DNA of 64,000 bases. It comes from Staphylococcus sp. M0911. Lineage in GTDB: Bacteria; Bacillota; Bacilli; Staphylococcales; Staphylococcaceae. The translations under genes and the position numbers were made by a program. This document shows, piece by piece, positions 16,868 to 26,339 of this stretch; position 1 is the first letter of the stretch, and each line of letters opens with the position of its first letter. Location of the stretch: the NCBI RefSeq assembly GCF_003491325.1, contig NZ_CP022881.1:2046001-2110000 (forward strand), given 5' to 3'. The notes below the pieces were generated by a model that saw only the letters and a list, made by a program, of their open reading frames with translations, was not told the origin of the DNA and ran no database searches.

Positions 16868-17722
16868 CTAACGAATAAAATTCAACATTAAATTAACAAA
16901 CGAGTCTACTTGAGGTAGTTGTAACATACTTTGATCGTAACTCATATAAGTTGAACGAATCAGTGGATCATTATCGATAGTCACTTTTTCAAATTCAAAC
17001 ATATTCTTATCAATGTTTTTCATCATAATTTCGGGTAAAATCGTTACACCTACACCACTAATCAACATTTCTTTACACGTAACAACTTGATCAACAGTAA
17101 TCGTCGCATGATAATCTTGTTCCAAATTATCATTATACCATTGCTTAATTTGATTAATGTAAATAGGGTCAGCTTGGAATTCAATAAATGGTAGTTTTGT
17201 AACTTCATCACGTCTATCTTTAGGATAGATAAAATAGTGGTCGTCATTAAACAAATGCGTGTTAGATAAATTCATGACCTTATTACCTCTTGTAATCATG
17301 ACATGATAATCTCTATGATTTGCCTTAATCTGCTCTGTAGAACCTACTTGTACTTGAATTTCAACATTAGGAAATTGCGTATTATATAAACTTAATACTT
17401 CAGGTAGCAGTGTCTGCCCTATCAAAGAAGAACAACCAATAGAGATTGTTCCATTGACTTCCCCTATATGTGCCTGCATTTTATCAAAAAATAAACGTTC
17501 TCTTTTCAACATATCACGTGCATGTTCGATAATCATTGCGCCTTCGGTTGTTGTGATAAGTTGCTTTTTCGTTCTTATAAAAACATCTACTCCAAAAGCA
17601 CTTTCAATCGCTTTTAAACGTTGCGTGACAGCTGGTTGAGAAATATATAATATTTCCGCTGCCTTTCTTAATGTTTTTGTTTCGTCTAACGTAATTAATA
17701 AACGATAATCATCTATTTTCAT
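16868..17722 (-). CDS. LysR-family transcription regulator
   Basis: A 284-residue regulator with an N-terminal winged helix-turn-helix (about 1-60; LRKAAEILYISQPAVTQRLKAIE, shortened here to AAEILYISQPAVTQRL) and a periplasmic-binding-protein-like effector domain (about 88-284). LysR proteins act as tetramers and respond to small metabolites. It is placed directly before the MFS gene in the same direction, so it may control that transporter as well as itself. Effector unknown. Confidence 0.88.
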   Translation of the reverse strand: MKIDDYRLLITLDETKTLRKAAEILYISQPAVTQRLKAIESAFGVDVFIRTKKQLITTTEGAMIIEHARDMLKRERLFFDKMQAHIGEVNGTISIGCSSLIGQTLLPEVLSLYNTQFPNVEIQVQVGSTEQIKANHRDYHVMITRGNKVMNLSNTHLFNDDHYFIYPKDRRDEVTKLPFIEFQADPIYINQIKQWYNDNLEQDYHATITVDQVVTCKEMLISGVGVTILPEIMMKNIDKNMFEFEKVTIDNDPLIRSTYMSYDQSMLQLPQVDSFVNLMLNFIR

Positions 17723-17801
17723 AGTGTCCCCCTAGAATGTAACGTTTCTTTTAAACGCTTCAATATTGTTATTTCTATTTATTATGTAAGCGTAATTAGC
17801 A

Positions 17802-18410
17802 TTATTTTTTATCAGACGATTTTACTCGATGCACTTTCTTACTTTTAAATGGATGATTGTGTTTATTTTTCTTATATTTTTGATTGATTTTATGATAACA
17901 TTTCATCACTTTACTCTGTATGTCATCAAAATTTTCTACAATTTCAATCATCAATTGATGCGCAATAATATATGCCTCGTGATATTGTTTTTGACTAATT
18001 TGCTCATTTTGTAATGCAAATAACAAATCATCTTCATCAACTAATTCGTATGATCCATCAGGCAATACCAGAACGTCTAAACATAAATCTAAAGTACGTG
18101 CATTTCCTTTTTGAGTAATATTTTTAATATTAATATCAAAATAATATTCTAGTGGATTCCCCTTATCATCAAACATAACGGTCAAACTATATCTCTTTTT
18201 TTCAGGTAATATTTGTAACCATTTATAATTATCATCTGCGACTATAATATTCTGACCAACTACCGTCACCTCTAAAGGTTCACGTACTTTCTTCATCGTG
18301 ACCAAGCCTATAATACCCTTAAATCTATTATTATTAACTTTAACCTCTGTGTATTCTCTTTCAATCAGGCGACGCCAGTGACGTTTGTCTATATATTTTA
18401 CTTTCACAGT
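17802..18410 (-). CDS. DUF402-family protein (nucleotide phosphatase-like)
   Basis: The product (about 202 aa) contains the DUF402 core: RYSLTVMFDDKGNPLEYYFDI, then LDLCLDVLVLPDGSYELVDEDDLLFAL (residues about 75-130), which holds the conserved acidic metal ligands. Characterised members hydrolyse nucleoside di- or triphosphates. The lysine-rich C-terminal tail (about 165-202) is an added feature. The start is probably the GTG at 18410 (AAGGAG 9 bases upstream) rather than the GTG at 18416, which is too close to the ribosome-binding site. Confidence 0.8.
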   Translation of the reverse strand, partial: TVKVKYIDKRHWRRLIEREYTEVKVNNNRFKGIIGLVTMKKVREPLEVTVVGQNIIVADDNYKWLQILPEKKRYSLTVMFDDKGNPLEYYFDINIKNITQKGNARTLDLCLDVLVLPDGSYELVDEDDLLFALQNEQISQKQYHEAYIIAHQLMIEIVENFDDIQSKVMKCYHKINQKYKKNKHNHPFKSKKVHRVKSSDKK

Positions 18411-18640
18411 CACCAACTCCTTGTTCTCATTATATATAAATGGTTCTGTAATGTCATCATATGCCGAACCTGGTTATATTCTGTCGTAAAATTGATTTAT
18501 CTATATTCTACTACATATCAAGACATTTTACTTTAAAACGACTAAATTACTATGAATTTATTTAATTTTAATTCTAATCATTTTTTAAACACTGATAGAC
18601 ACTACGATATATTTTAAAACTCATTTAAACATTAACATAA

Positions 18641-18681
18641 AAAAGCATACCTACGAGTTAAGGTGCTCTCATAGGTATGCT
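18641..18681 (-). terminator. Terminator of the cupin gene
   Basis: A perfect 10-bp stem (AGCATACCTA with TAGGTATGCT; 18644-18653 with 18672-18681), with a run of T on the minus strand. Confidence 0.85.
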
Positions 18682-18690
18682 GAAATTCAG

Positions 18691-19170
18691 TTATTTCTCT
18701 TTTAGGGCATATTGATCTATCAATGTTTGATGTTCTGGATATAATGCTAATAATTCATGTGCTTCAAATAATTCGAAATGCTTATATTCAAAGGCAGGTT
18801 GACACATACAACCTACTAAACAAAATCCTTCATCATGTTCAAAAGAAGAAGCGAAGATTGTACCTTTAGGCACAACATACTGCAGAACTTCTCCCGCTTC
18901 AATATTAGTACCTAATTGTACCGCTTCGTATTTACCGTCAGGCATAATCATATGAATAGTTAAGGATTCGCCTGCATGATAATACCACACTTCATCAGCA
19001 TCGATGCGATGAAAATGTGAAATATCATTCGAGGTTAATAGAAAATATATACTACTGAATGCAGCTCTTGTTGAATTCGTAGAACCATGGCGTATACTTT
19101 CCTTAAAATAACCACCTTCCGGATGAGGTGTCATTTGCAGTTGATCAATCCAATATTGTGCGTTAGTCAT
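18691..19170 (-). CDS. Cupin-superfamily protein (DUF985)
   Basis: A 159-residue protein with the DUF985 signature: MTPHPEGGYFKES (about 14-26), TSNDISHFHRIDADEVWYYHAG (about 49-70) carrying His and Glu metal ligands, and a second cupin motif near GCMCQPAFEY. Single-domain double-stranded beta-helix, probably binding a divalent metal; enzymatic function unknown. Its ATG overlaps the stop of the YebC-family gene by one base, showing translational coupling. Confidence 0.88.
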   Translation of the reverse strand: MTNAQYWIDQLQMTPHPEGGYFKESIRHGSTNSTRAAFSSIYFLLTSNDISHFHRIDADEVWYYHAGESLTIHMIMPDGKYEAVQLGTNIEAGEVLQYVVPKGTIFASSFEHDEGFCLVGCMCQPAFEYKHFELFEAHELLALYPEHQTLIDQYALKEK

Positions 19171-19886
19171 TATTTTAAATCCACATTATGGAATACATTT
19201 TGAACATCTTCTAAATCTTCTAATGCATCTACTAATTTTTCAAAAGTCTCTTGATCTTCAGGTGATAACTCAATATCTGTTTGAGGTAACATTTCAAACT
19301 CTGCTACTTTGAAATCTTCAACACCTGCTTGTCGTAATGCATCTTGAACTTGTGCAAATTGATCTGGTTCTGCATAAACAATTGTTAAGCCGTCTGCATC
19401 AATCACATCTCTAACATCTACATCTTGTTCCATTAACTCTTCTAGTACATCATCTGCAGACTTACCTTCAATACCAAAAGTAGCTGTATGATCAAACATG
19501 TAAGCAACTGAACCTGAAACACCCATGTTACCACCATTTTTACCGAAAGCCGCACGCACATCAGACGCTGTTCTATTCACATTATTTGTAAGTGCATCAA
19601 CGATTAACATTGAGCCGCTAGGACCAAAACCTTCATATCTTAGATGGTCATAGTTTTCATCTCCAGCACCTTTAGCTTTATCGATAGCTTTATCAATAAT
19701 ATGGTTTGGCACAGAATATGTTTTGGCACGTTCTAATACTAATCGTAAGGCTTGGTTAGATTCAGGATTGGGTTCCCCTGATTTTGCTGCTACATATATT
19801 TCTTTACCAAATTTAGCATAAATTCTACTTGTATTTTTATCTTTTTGAGCCTTTTTCTCTTTAATATTATTCCACTTACGTCCCAT
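19170..19886 (-). CDS. YebC/PmpR-family transcription or translation factor
   Basis: The product (238 aa from the conserved start [16 protein letters not shown]) matches the staphylococcal YeeN/YebC protein. Features include [25 protein letters not shown] (about 78-86) and [18 protein letters not shown]. Family members act as DNA-binding regulators or, as shown for B. subtilis YebC2-type proteins, help ribosomes translate proline stretches. The open frame extends to 19922, but family alignment supports 19886. It is coupled to the downstream cupin gene. Confidence 0.93.
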   Translation of the reverse strand: MGRKWNNIKEKKAQKDKNTSRIYAKFGKEIYVAAKSGEPNPESNQALRLVLERAKTYSVPNHIIDKAIDKAKGAGDENYDHLRYEGFGPSGSMLIVDALTNNVNRTASDVRAAFGKNGGNMGVSGSVAYMFDHTATFGIEGKSADDVLEELMEQDVDVRDVIDADGLTIVYAEPDQFAQVQDALRQAGVEDFKVAEFEMLPQTDIELSPEDQETFEKLVDALEDLEDVQNVFHNVDLK

Positions 19887-20030
19887 TATGGTCATCTCGC
19901 TTTCATTCTCTATAATTAACATTCTATATTATACATGATTTTGCATCGTTTATATACCACTAGTAACCTATCTCTTTGATAACGTTTGAACTCACTATTG
20001 TACCAACCTAGAAGATATATCATTAAACAT

Positions 20031-20061
20031 AAAAAAATTAGCCCCTAAAATTAGGAACTAA
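20031..20061 (-). terminator. Terminator of sarX
   Basis: A short imperfect hairpin (20038-20048 with 20051-20061) with seven T residues on the minus strand. Confidence 0.7.
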
Positions 20062-20076
20062 CTTATATGTAGATAT

Positions 20077-20436
20077 TTAAATGTTTAAATATTCTTCAAC
20101 ATCATTGAATAAAGCATTAAATTCTTTCATGTTGTCTTGATTCATATATAGATATATCTTTCTTTCATCTTCTTTAGATCTTACTTTACTTAATTTATCT
20201 TTTTCAATCAATCTACGAATTGATACTAATAATTTAGTTCTACTCAATTCTAATTCTGAAATTGCAATTTTCAAAAATGTTTGCATTAACATTTGTTCTT
20301 CTTGGCAATTCTTTTCGGCCAAGTCTAAAACAGCTAAATCATTTAATGTTAATTTATATTTTTGATCTATATATTCAGATAATGCTTTATATTGTTTATA
20401 AAATTCTAATAACTTATCTAACTTCTCTTTGTTCAA
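20077..20436 (-). CDS. sarX: SarA-family regulator SarX
   Basis: A 119-residue single winged-helix protein that matches remembered S. aureus SarX through the core ([46 protein letters not shown]). The DER wing motif of the SarA family is present. Known role: represses agr and activates the ica operon and PIA biofilm. The start is TTG at 20436, with GGGGGTG about 10 bases upstream. It lies downstream of rbf on the same strand; in S. aureus and S. epidermidis Rbf acts on biofilm through SarX/SarR. Confidence 0.93.
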   Translation of the reverse strand: MNKEKLDKLLEFYKQYKALSEYIDQKYKLTLNDLAVLDLAEKNCQEEQMLMQTFLKIAISELELSRTKLLVSIRRLIEKDKLSKVRSKEDERKIYLYMNQDNMKEFNALFNDVEEYLNI

Positions 20437-20486
20437 AGACTTGCACCCCCAAATATAAAACAGACAACGTATAATAACATTATCCT

Positions 20487-20501
20487 AAATATCTGAAAAT
20501 T
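20487..20501. promoter_or_regulatory. Possible CodY box upstream of sarX
   Basis: The plus-strand 15-mer AAATATCTGAAAATT matches the palindromic CodY consensus AATTTTCWGAAAATT at 13 of 15 positions. It lies 50-65 bp before the sarX start. AT-rich background makes chance matches possible. Confidence 0.4.
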
Positions 20502-20548
20502 TGTCTTTCCTGTTTGTTTTTAATCTATTGTCAAAATTACCGATAAAT

Positions 20549-22732
20549 TTAAATTGAGTTGTGCCACGCCCTTTTGATTTTAGATTCATTTTTAAATATA
20601 GTAATCATATAAAAGGAATTATAACTAAGGTTAATGTCTAACGACTTTTCTGTAAAATCATGTTCAATCACTTCTACCATAGGCTTAAAGTAATAATCTA
20701 TAGTATCTAGAAATTCACTCGTCCAGTCATATTTATTCCTTAAATCTTTAGATATTAAATGATTTAGGTTACCACTATAACTATTTATTTTTCCTATAAA
20801 TATAAAGTAGCGCTTATTCGAAAGCGTTTGATCAAAGCTTACATATACATGACTATCTTCATAGTTCTCATTTGTAGCTTCGTTTTCAATGATTCTCCAA
20901 TCAAATAAACATAAAACATATCTGTCATCGAGTTCGACTTTTTTGTAGTAATTTGCATCAACATACTCTTGGTTGAACAGCCAAGTTAACTCATTAAATA
21001 TTAAGCCAAATGTTGTTTTAAAACCGTTCTTATCAAATAAGTGTAATGTATTAAAAAGGTGTGTATGGTCATATAAATTAAAACCTAATCCAGCAAATGT
21101 TTCTCTTAAAGTCGATATTGTTTCAATGATAAGTGGCGCACTATTGCTTAAATCATTATCTTTATCGTTAATTAATTGATGATTTTCTACATTTAGTAAA
21201 ATCATCTTTTCTTTCACAAAGTCAATTTCATTCAGAATTGCTTTTAAGTTCTTTAATTGAATCTCATTTTTTAATAACAAATGTTCATTTTCATCTATTA
21301 AATAGGATGTTTTTAATTTGGCATTATCAATAAATAAATATTCGAATTTCAATCGCTTAATTTGTGATTCTATCGTTTTTAATAGTACAGGATCATCTAA
21401 CAAACATGTCATATCTAAGCCGATAACATGATTAATATGCAAATCTTGAAACTTAATAATATCTCTATAAATTTCACGTATTTCCTTTTCATCTAAATTG
21501 AATACTGAAATCACTTCATATTCATAAGGAATGACTTTCATAGCATTTTTCAATTTTAACACTGCATCATTAAAACAAATTCCTAAATGATCAATAACTC
21601 TATAATTATCAATATTAAAAGCAACCCTTAACCCTTTTTCAATGATAACCTCTGCAATTTTTCGTTTGTCGTCATATGTCATCACATCACAAATTTCTGT
21701 GAGTGTTGGTACAATATAGAAAATGACATCAGTACGTGAAAAGTCATATTTTTCAAACTTGTCATATAAAAATAAATATCGAATTTCTTCTATTGTTTGA
21801 ATTTGAATAGTGCTATAAAATGGTTTAACTTTATTAGGCGTACCAATATCTAGTTGGATATCTTCATATTTTTCAATATTATGTTGCTCTACTAAATCTT
21901 CAACATATGTTTTGAAAGCTTCAATATCTTGATCAGTTTCAATATTCACTTTAAACATCACATTCTTATCGTATTTTGAAAGTTTACGATAATCATTGGG
22001 CGTCACACCTAAATAGCCTTTGAACATTTTAGAAAATGTAGACATATTACTAAAACCTAATGCGTCACTAATATGACTAATTGTGGCACTAGTGGTTAGC
22101 ATCATTTCTATTGACTTACTAATTTTTAAAGTATCTACATATCTCTTAAACCCCATACCTATTAATTGATGGAATTGGGAAGAAATATTTGATTTTGATA
22201 TAAAAAGATCTGTTGATATATCTTTTAACGTCAATCTCGTTTCAATGTGATTATCGATATATTCTAATTCCTCTTTTAAATCATTATAATATGTATAGTT
22301 GTATTGATTAACTGCAATATCCTTATCTACAACTGCTTCTGTACCTATGATTTGAACAATTTCCCTTGTAAGTTGATCCAGCATCTCTTGATTATCTTGA
22401 CTAATTCGTTTGAGTGCTAACTGTAAAATCAAGTCTTTAAGTAAATTAGAAGATTTAATCAGATTGGACGTATATTGGAATTCAAAAAATGAAAAACCTT
22501 GTTCTGTAAACCAATCACTTGTTAGATATAGCATGATCATTCTACCTTTTGTGTTTACACTAAAAACATCAGCATTGTTGATGATATAGATGTCGTTATT
22601 AATCGTCATTTGTTTACGAAATTTTTGAACATACATGTCACTCTCTAATGGCCAAAATAAGATGATCCCGTCTTGACACCTAGTTGTCGGATATTCAACA
22701 TTAGAAAGTATACGCAAATAAGAATTCGGCAT
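20549..22732 (-). CDS. rbf: AraC-family biofilm regulator Rbf
   Basis: The product (727 aa from ATG 22732) is a large AraC/XylS-type protein. Two helix-turn-helix units lie at about 170-255 (LKDISTDLFISKSNISSQF, shortened; second unit GFSNMSTFSKMFKGYLGVTP). The N-terminal about 150 residues look like a cupin-type sensing domain and the long C-terminal about 450 residues resemble a degenerate TIM-barrel glycosidase-like region typical of this family. Known role: Rbf raises PIA biofilm formation. GGGAG five bases before the ATG favours it over an upstream TTG at 22774. Confidence 0.9.
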   Translation of the reverse strand: MPNSYLRILSNVEYPTTRCQDGIILFWPLESDMYVQKFRKQMTINNDIYIINNADVFSVNTKGRMIMLYLTSDWFTEQGFSFFEFQYTSNLIKSSNLLKDLILQLALKRISQDNQEMLDQLTREIVQIIGTEAVVDKDIAVNQYNYTYYNDLKEELEYIDNHIETRLTLKDISTDLFISKSNISSQFHQLIGMGFKRYVDTLKISKSIEMMLTTSATISHISDALGFSNMSTFSKMFKGYLGVTPNDYRKLSKYDKNVMFKVNIETDQDIEAFKTYVEDLVEQHNIEKYEDIQLDIGTPNKVKPFYSTIQIQTIEEIRYLFLYDKFEKYDFSRTDVIFYIVPTLTEICDVMTYDDKRKIAEVIIEKGLRVAFNIDNYRVIDHLGICFNDAVLKLKNAMKVIPYEYEVISVFNLDEKEIREIYRDIIKFQDLHINHVIGLDMTCLLDDPVLLKTIESQIKRLKFEYLFIDNAKLKTSYLIDENEHLLLKNEIQLKNLKAILNEIDFVKEKMILLNVENHQLINDKDNDLSNSAPLIIETISTLRETFAGLGFNLYDHTHLFNTLHLFDKNGFKTTFGLIFNELTWLFNQEYVDANYYKKVELDDRYVLCLFDWRIIENEATNENYEDSHVYVSFDQTLSNKRYFIFIGKINSYSGNLNHLISKDLRNKYDWTSEFLDTIDYYFKPMVEVIEHDFTEKSLDINLSYNSFYMITIFKNESKIKRAWHNSI

Positions 22733-22903
22733 ATTTCTCCCTCTCTTTTCTAATAAACCCAGTATAGCTTCCAAACTTAATTAACATTCTAAATACCTAA
22801 TCAAAATAATTTAACGCAATTATAACACGTATTTAAAAAATATACTTGTTTATATATTTAGAAAAAATTAAGTTATAAAACAACATAAATATTACGAATA
22901 AAA

Positions 22904-22992
22904 AAAGATGCGGCGCTAACTTCTTAATGTTTTATCTAAAGACATTAAGAAAATATTTTACATCACATAGTTAATTTCACGCCAACATCTTT
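22904..22992 (-). terminator. Multi-stem terminator or small structured RNA
   Basis: An outer stem AAAGATG/CATCTTT (22904-22910 with 22986-22992), middle stems GGCG/CGCC and TAAC/GTTA, and a perfect inner 10-bp hairpin TTCTTAATGT/ACATTAAGAA (22921-22930 with 22942-22951) form one coherent fold. The minus strand then runs into TTTTTTTATT. It is the terminator of the Bax-inhibitor-like gene but is more elaborate than needed. Confidence 0.6.
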
Positions 22993-23016
22993 GTTTTTGA
23001 ACAATCGCTATTTTGA

Positions 23017-23661
23017 TTATCTAAATCGATTAGCCAATCGAAGTATATCTTTAATGATATTTAATAGATTGATAAATAAATTAAAGCCCATTTCTCGTGG
23101 AGAGAATTGTCCTCGTTTCATCCTATTAAAATCATACAGGGTATATAACAAGAACAATAATAAGCTTACGACTGTAATAATAGTATGGAAAATAGGATTA
23201 TGAATAAACATCCCAATAATGCTTGCAATAATTAATGCTAATAAAGTAACGAATAAATATCTTCCCATACTTGATGCATCGTTGATTAAAAAGAATCCTA
23301 CAATACCAAAAGCAATAAAAGCACCAATGGCTAAAATAATATTCTTATAAAAGACTTCAGGTCCTAAATTTTGCAAATAGCTTGTAAACATAGCATATGA
23401 TAAAAGTCCCAATATAATTGCATATATATGCGAAATAACTAAACCATACTTACGTGCACGCTGAAACACTAAGGTAATTAATACTAAGACCATTAATGCA
23501 AGAGATAAGGGTCTTCTCCATTCCATAGGTAAAAATTGACCAAAGTAACAACCAATCCCAAAAATAATCCAATAATACATGAAGAATAGCCAAACCTTAG
23601 CATAAGCATGTGAACGATGTTTATCTTTTGTTTCATTTGTATGTTGTGCAGTCTGTGACAT
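23017..23661 (-). CDS. Bax inhibitor-1 / UPF0005-like membrane protein
   Basis: A 214-residue protein with seven hydrophobic segments and the family's closing motif LLYTLYDFNRMKRG (about 170-183), which contains the conserved Asp pair region of the TMBIM/BI-1 family (B. subtilis YetJ is a pH-sensitive calcium leak channel). A hydrophilic N-terminal tail of about 22 residues faces the cytoplasm. In staphylococci it sits between rbf and the LysM-CHAP gene. The ion conducted here is not known. Confidence 0.82.
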   Translation of the reverse strand: MSQTAQHTNETKDKHRSHAYAKVWLFFMYYWIIFGIGCYFGQFLPMEWRRPLSLALMVLVLITLVFQRARKYGLVISHIYAIILGLLSYAMFTSYLQNLGPEVFYKNIILAIGAFIAFGIVGFFLINDASSMGRYLFVTLLALIIASIIGMFIHNPIFHTIITVVSLLLFLLYTLYDFNRMKRGQFSPREMGFNLFINLLNIIKDILRLANRFR

Positions 23662-23903
23662 ATATTCTGCTCCTTCATTTATGGTTTGTTTATCTAATGG
23701 TACGATTTTACAATAATATATTAATTAAAAAAAGTAATAATAATGAAAAATAGATATACTTAGTCGGTAATTCTATATATACTATACACTTTGTTACAAT
23801 TTATAAAACTTTATTATTGGATTTTTTAATTAAAAAGCCGCTTCATAACTGTCATATCAACATTTCCACAAATGAAATATTTCAACTCTCAATTGTTAAC
23901 AAT

Positions 23904-23920
23904 ATTACAAGATAATAACA
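23904..23920 (-). promoter_or_regulatory. WalR (YycF) box upstream of the LysM-CHAP gene
   Basis: On the minus strand TGTTAT-TATCT-TGTAAT is an exact match to the WalR consensus TGTWAH-N5-TGTWAH. It lies 127 bp before the start of a cell-wall amidase whose S. aureus counterpart (SA0620) belongs to the WalKR regulon. The reversed orientation relative to the gene is a caveat. Confidence 0.65.
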
Positions 23921-24046
23921 AACAACACAGAGACTAATATTTTTGTTAGTATGGATAGCGTAGTAAAAAAACGAAACGCGATGATACATCGTTAAACTTA
24001 ATTTCTATAAATAAAAATATTAAAGCAAATATAAGGAGGAGTCACT

Positions 24047-24868
24047 TTGAAAAAGTTAGCCTTTGCAGTAACTGCCGCTTCAGGCGCAGCCGCAGCACTT
24101 TCTCATCACGATGCCGAAGCTTCTACTCAACATAAAGTACAGTCAGGAGAATCATTATGGACTATCGCTCAGAAATATAATACGTCTGTAGATAGTATTA
24201 AACAAAACAATAATCTAGATAATAATATGGTATTCCCTGGACAAGTCATCACAGTAGGTGGAAGTGCTTCTCAAAGCTCAAGTTCAAACACTTCTTCACA
24301 ATCAGGATCACCTTCAACACACACTGTACAATCAGGTGAGTCATTAAATATCATTGCAAATAAATACGGTGTATCAGTTAACGAATTAATGTCAGCCAAT
24401 AATTTAAATGGTTATTTAATCACACCTAACCAAACTTTAAAAATACCTAATGGCGGTTCTGGTGCAGGCGCTGGATCTGGTTCTGGTGGTGCAACTGCTA
24501 CACAAGGTAATACAAGCACACAATCACCATCATTTAACCACCAAAACTTATATACTGAAGGTCAATGTACATGGTACGTATTTGACCGACGCGCACAAGC
24601 TGGTAAACCAATTAGCACATATTGGTCAGATGCTAAATATTGGGCTACAGGCGCAGCTAATGATGGTTACCAAGTTGACCATTCACCTGAAGTAGGTGCA
24701 ATTATGCAAAGCGTTCCAGGCCCATATGGTCATGTTGCATACGTTGAACGTGTGAATGGTGACGGAAGTATCTTAATTTCAGAAATGAACTATACTAACG
24801 GACCTTACAACACAAACTATAGAACAATTCCAGCTTCTGAAGTATCAAGTTATGCATTCATTCACTAA
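24047..24868 (+). CDS. Secreted LysM-CHAP peptidoglycan hydrolase (SsaA-like)
   Basis: A 273-residue exported protein: signal peptide (about 1-26, cleaved near AEAS), LysM repeat 1 (about 28-70, HKVQSGESLWTIAQKYN), a Ser-rich linker, LysM repeat 2 (about 90-133), a Gly/Ser-rich linker and a CHAP domain (about 165-273). The CHAP catalytic Cys lies in EGQCTWYVFD and the His in GPYGHVAYVE. Expected activity is N-acetylmuramoyl-L-alanine amidase or endopeptidase for cell separation. Start is TTG with a strong AAGGAGGAG. Counterpart of S. aureus SA0620; a WalR box lies upstream. Confidence 0.93.
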   Translation: MKKLAFAVTAASGAAAALSHHDAEASTQHKVQSGESLWTIAQKYNTSVDSIKQNNNLDNNMVFPGQVITVGGSASQSSSSNTSSQSGSPSTHTVQSGESLNIIANKYGVSVNELMSANNLNGYLITPNQTLKIPNGGSGAGAGSGSGGATATQGNTSTQSPSFNHQNLYTEGQCTWYVFDRRAQAGKPISTYWSDAKYWATGAANDGYQVDHSPEVGAIMQSVPGPYGHVAYVERVNGDGSILISEMNYTNGPYNTNYRTIPASEVSSYAFIH

Positions 24869-24915
24869 AAAGTGAGATGCTATATCATTAATTATACTTT
24901 TAATAAAAATAGCTT

Positions 24916-24952
24916 AACACCAACAAAGCATATCACTTTGTTGGTGTTTTTT
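24916..24952 (+). terminator. Terminator of the LysM-CHAP gene
   Basis: A perfect 13-bp stem (24916-24928 with 24936-24948) followed by T residues. Confidence 0.9.
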
Positions 24953-25017
24953 AATTGTCTAAATTGATCTTATATATGGCATGTCCCCCTCATTAATCAT
25001 CATCATAAATCTAATAC

Positions 25018-25225
25018 TCAGACGACTATTCTGGTATAAGTCCATTGATTTACCTGACGAAACGCTCCCCTTATTCCATAACTAACATTATCAACCTTAA
25101 TAATGACACTCTCATCATAAATATTATCATCTATTATGTTTCTACTGAATTCTCTGGAGCGATAATATAGACACTACTTGACTGAGGAAAGTTGTTTTAT
25201 CATCAAATACATTAGCCTCTATATT
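25018..25225 (-). pseudogene. Possible decayed coding remnant between LysM-CHAP and pit
   Basis: On the minus strand a 51-codon open frame (25018-25173) ends at the stop at 25018-25020 and reads YDESVIIKVDNVSYGIRG near its middle. Upstream, another frame reads ANVFDDKTTFLSQV and then a TAG interrupts. The composition looks protein-like across different frames, suggesting a frameshifted fragment. There is no start codon or ribosome-binding site, and no family is recognised. Chance coding resemblance is a real alternative. Confidence 0.25.
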
Positions 25226-25249
25226 TCATAGCTAAAAATAGACTATATA

Positions 25250-25284
25250 AAAAGGTTGAGCGTATGTCTTAAACGCTCAACCTA
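25250..25284 (-). terminator. Terminator of the DUF47-pit operon
   Basis: A perfect 11-bp stem AGGTTGAGCGT/ACGCTCAACCT (25253-25263 with 25273-25283). Confidence 0.85.
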
Positions 25285-25313
25285 AATATTTAAATCGCTA
25301 TGTTATATATATA

Positions 25314-26324
25314 TTATTTTAAGAAGAAATGCATTATAAAGTAAACAAGTGCTGCTAATACTGCAGAAATAGGTAATGTAATTACCCAAGTAATTAACAT
25401 ACGTTGTGCTGTACTCCATCTAACACCTTTCGCACGGTTAGAAGCACCAACACCTAAAATTGATGAAGATACAACGTGTGTTGTTGAAAGTGGGAAATGT
25501 AATGATGATGCTACGAAAATAGTTAACGCAGATGACAAGTCAGCTGCAGCACCATTTGCTGGTCTGATTTTCATAATGTTACCACCAACAGTTTTGATGA
25601 TTTTCCAACCACCGACTGCAGTACCAAGACCCATAGCAGTAGCACATGCAATTTTAACCCATAATGCTGGTTCTACGTTTGAACCGTTTTGAATATTAGC
25701 AACGATTAAAGCTAAAGTAATGATCCCCATTGATTTTTGAGCATCGTTTGTACCATGTGAGAATGATTGTAACGCTGCTGTGAAGATTTGAAGGAATCTA
25801 AAGTTACGATTAGCACGTGTTAAGTTAGCATTTTTAAATACGACTTTAACAATTGAATACATAATAAAACCAACACAGAAAGCGATAATTGGAGATACAA
25901 TTAACACGATAATAATTTTAGTGAAACCTTGGTAATGTAATACTCCAAATGATCCTTCTGAAGCAATAGCTGCACCTGCGATTGATCCAATTAATGCATG
26001 TGATGACGAACTTGGGATACCATATAACCAAGTAATTAAGTTCCATGCAATCGCAGCGATAATTGCTGCTAAAACAACAACCAATCCATGTTGCAATTTA
26101 AACGGATCTACAATATCTTTTGTTATTGTACCAGCAACTCCAGTAAATGCTAAAGCACCAATAAAGTTCATAACTGCAGCTAATAAAATGGCTGTTCTTG
26201 GAGTTAATGCTCTTGTAGATACGGCAGTAGCTACAGCATTGGCTGTATCATGGAAACCATTGATAAAGTCAAATATTAATGAAAATATAACTATAGCTAT
26301 CGTGACGATTAAAATATATTCCAT
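25314..26324 (-). CDS. pit: Low-affinity inorganic phosphate transporter (PiT family)
   Basis: A 336-residue polytopic protein with the duplicated PiT signature: NGFHDTANAVATAVSTR (about 23-39) and FSHGTNDAQKSMGI (about 188-201). About ten helices are visible. PiT carriers import metal-phosphate complexes with protons. It lies 15 bp downstream of a DUF47/PhoU-like gene, a pairing conserved in Firmicutes in which DUF47 modulates Pit. Candidate CodY and PhoP/WalR-type boxes lie in the upstream region. Confidence 0.95.
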   Translation of the reverse strand: MEYILIVTIAIVIFSLIFDFINGFHDTANAVATAVSTRALTPRTAILLAAVMNFIGALAFTGVAGTITKDIVDPFKLQHGLVVVLAAIIAAIAWNLITWLYGIPSSSSHALIGSIAGAAIASEGSFGVLHYQGFTKIIIVLIVSPIIAFCVGFIMYSIVKVVFKNANLTRANRNFRFLQIFTAALQSFSHGTNDAQKSMGIITLALIVANIQNGSNVEPALWVKIACATAMGLGTAVGGWKIIKTVGGNIMKIRPANGAAADLSSALTIFVASSLHFPLSTTHVVSSSILGVGASNRAKGVRWSTAQRMLITWVITLPISAVLAALVYFIMHFFLK

Positions 26325-26339
26325 AAGTGAGGACTCCCT

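Noticed and set aside
24450..24695. 81-codon ORF inside the LysM-CHAP gene
   Set aside because: It is an out-of-frame shadow of a gene with signal peptide, LysM and CHAP motifs.
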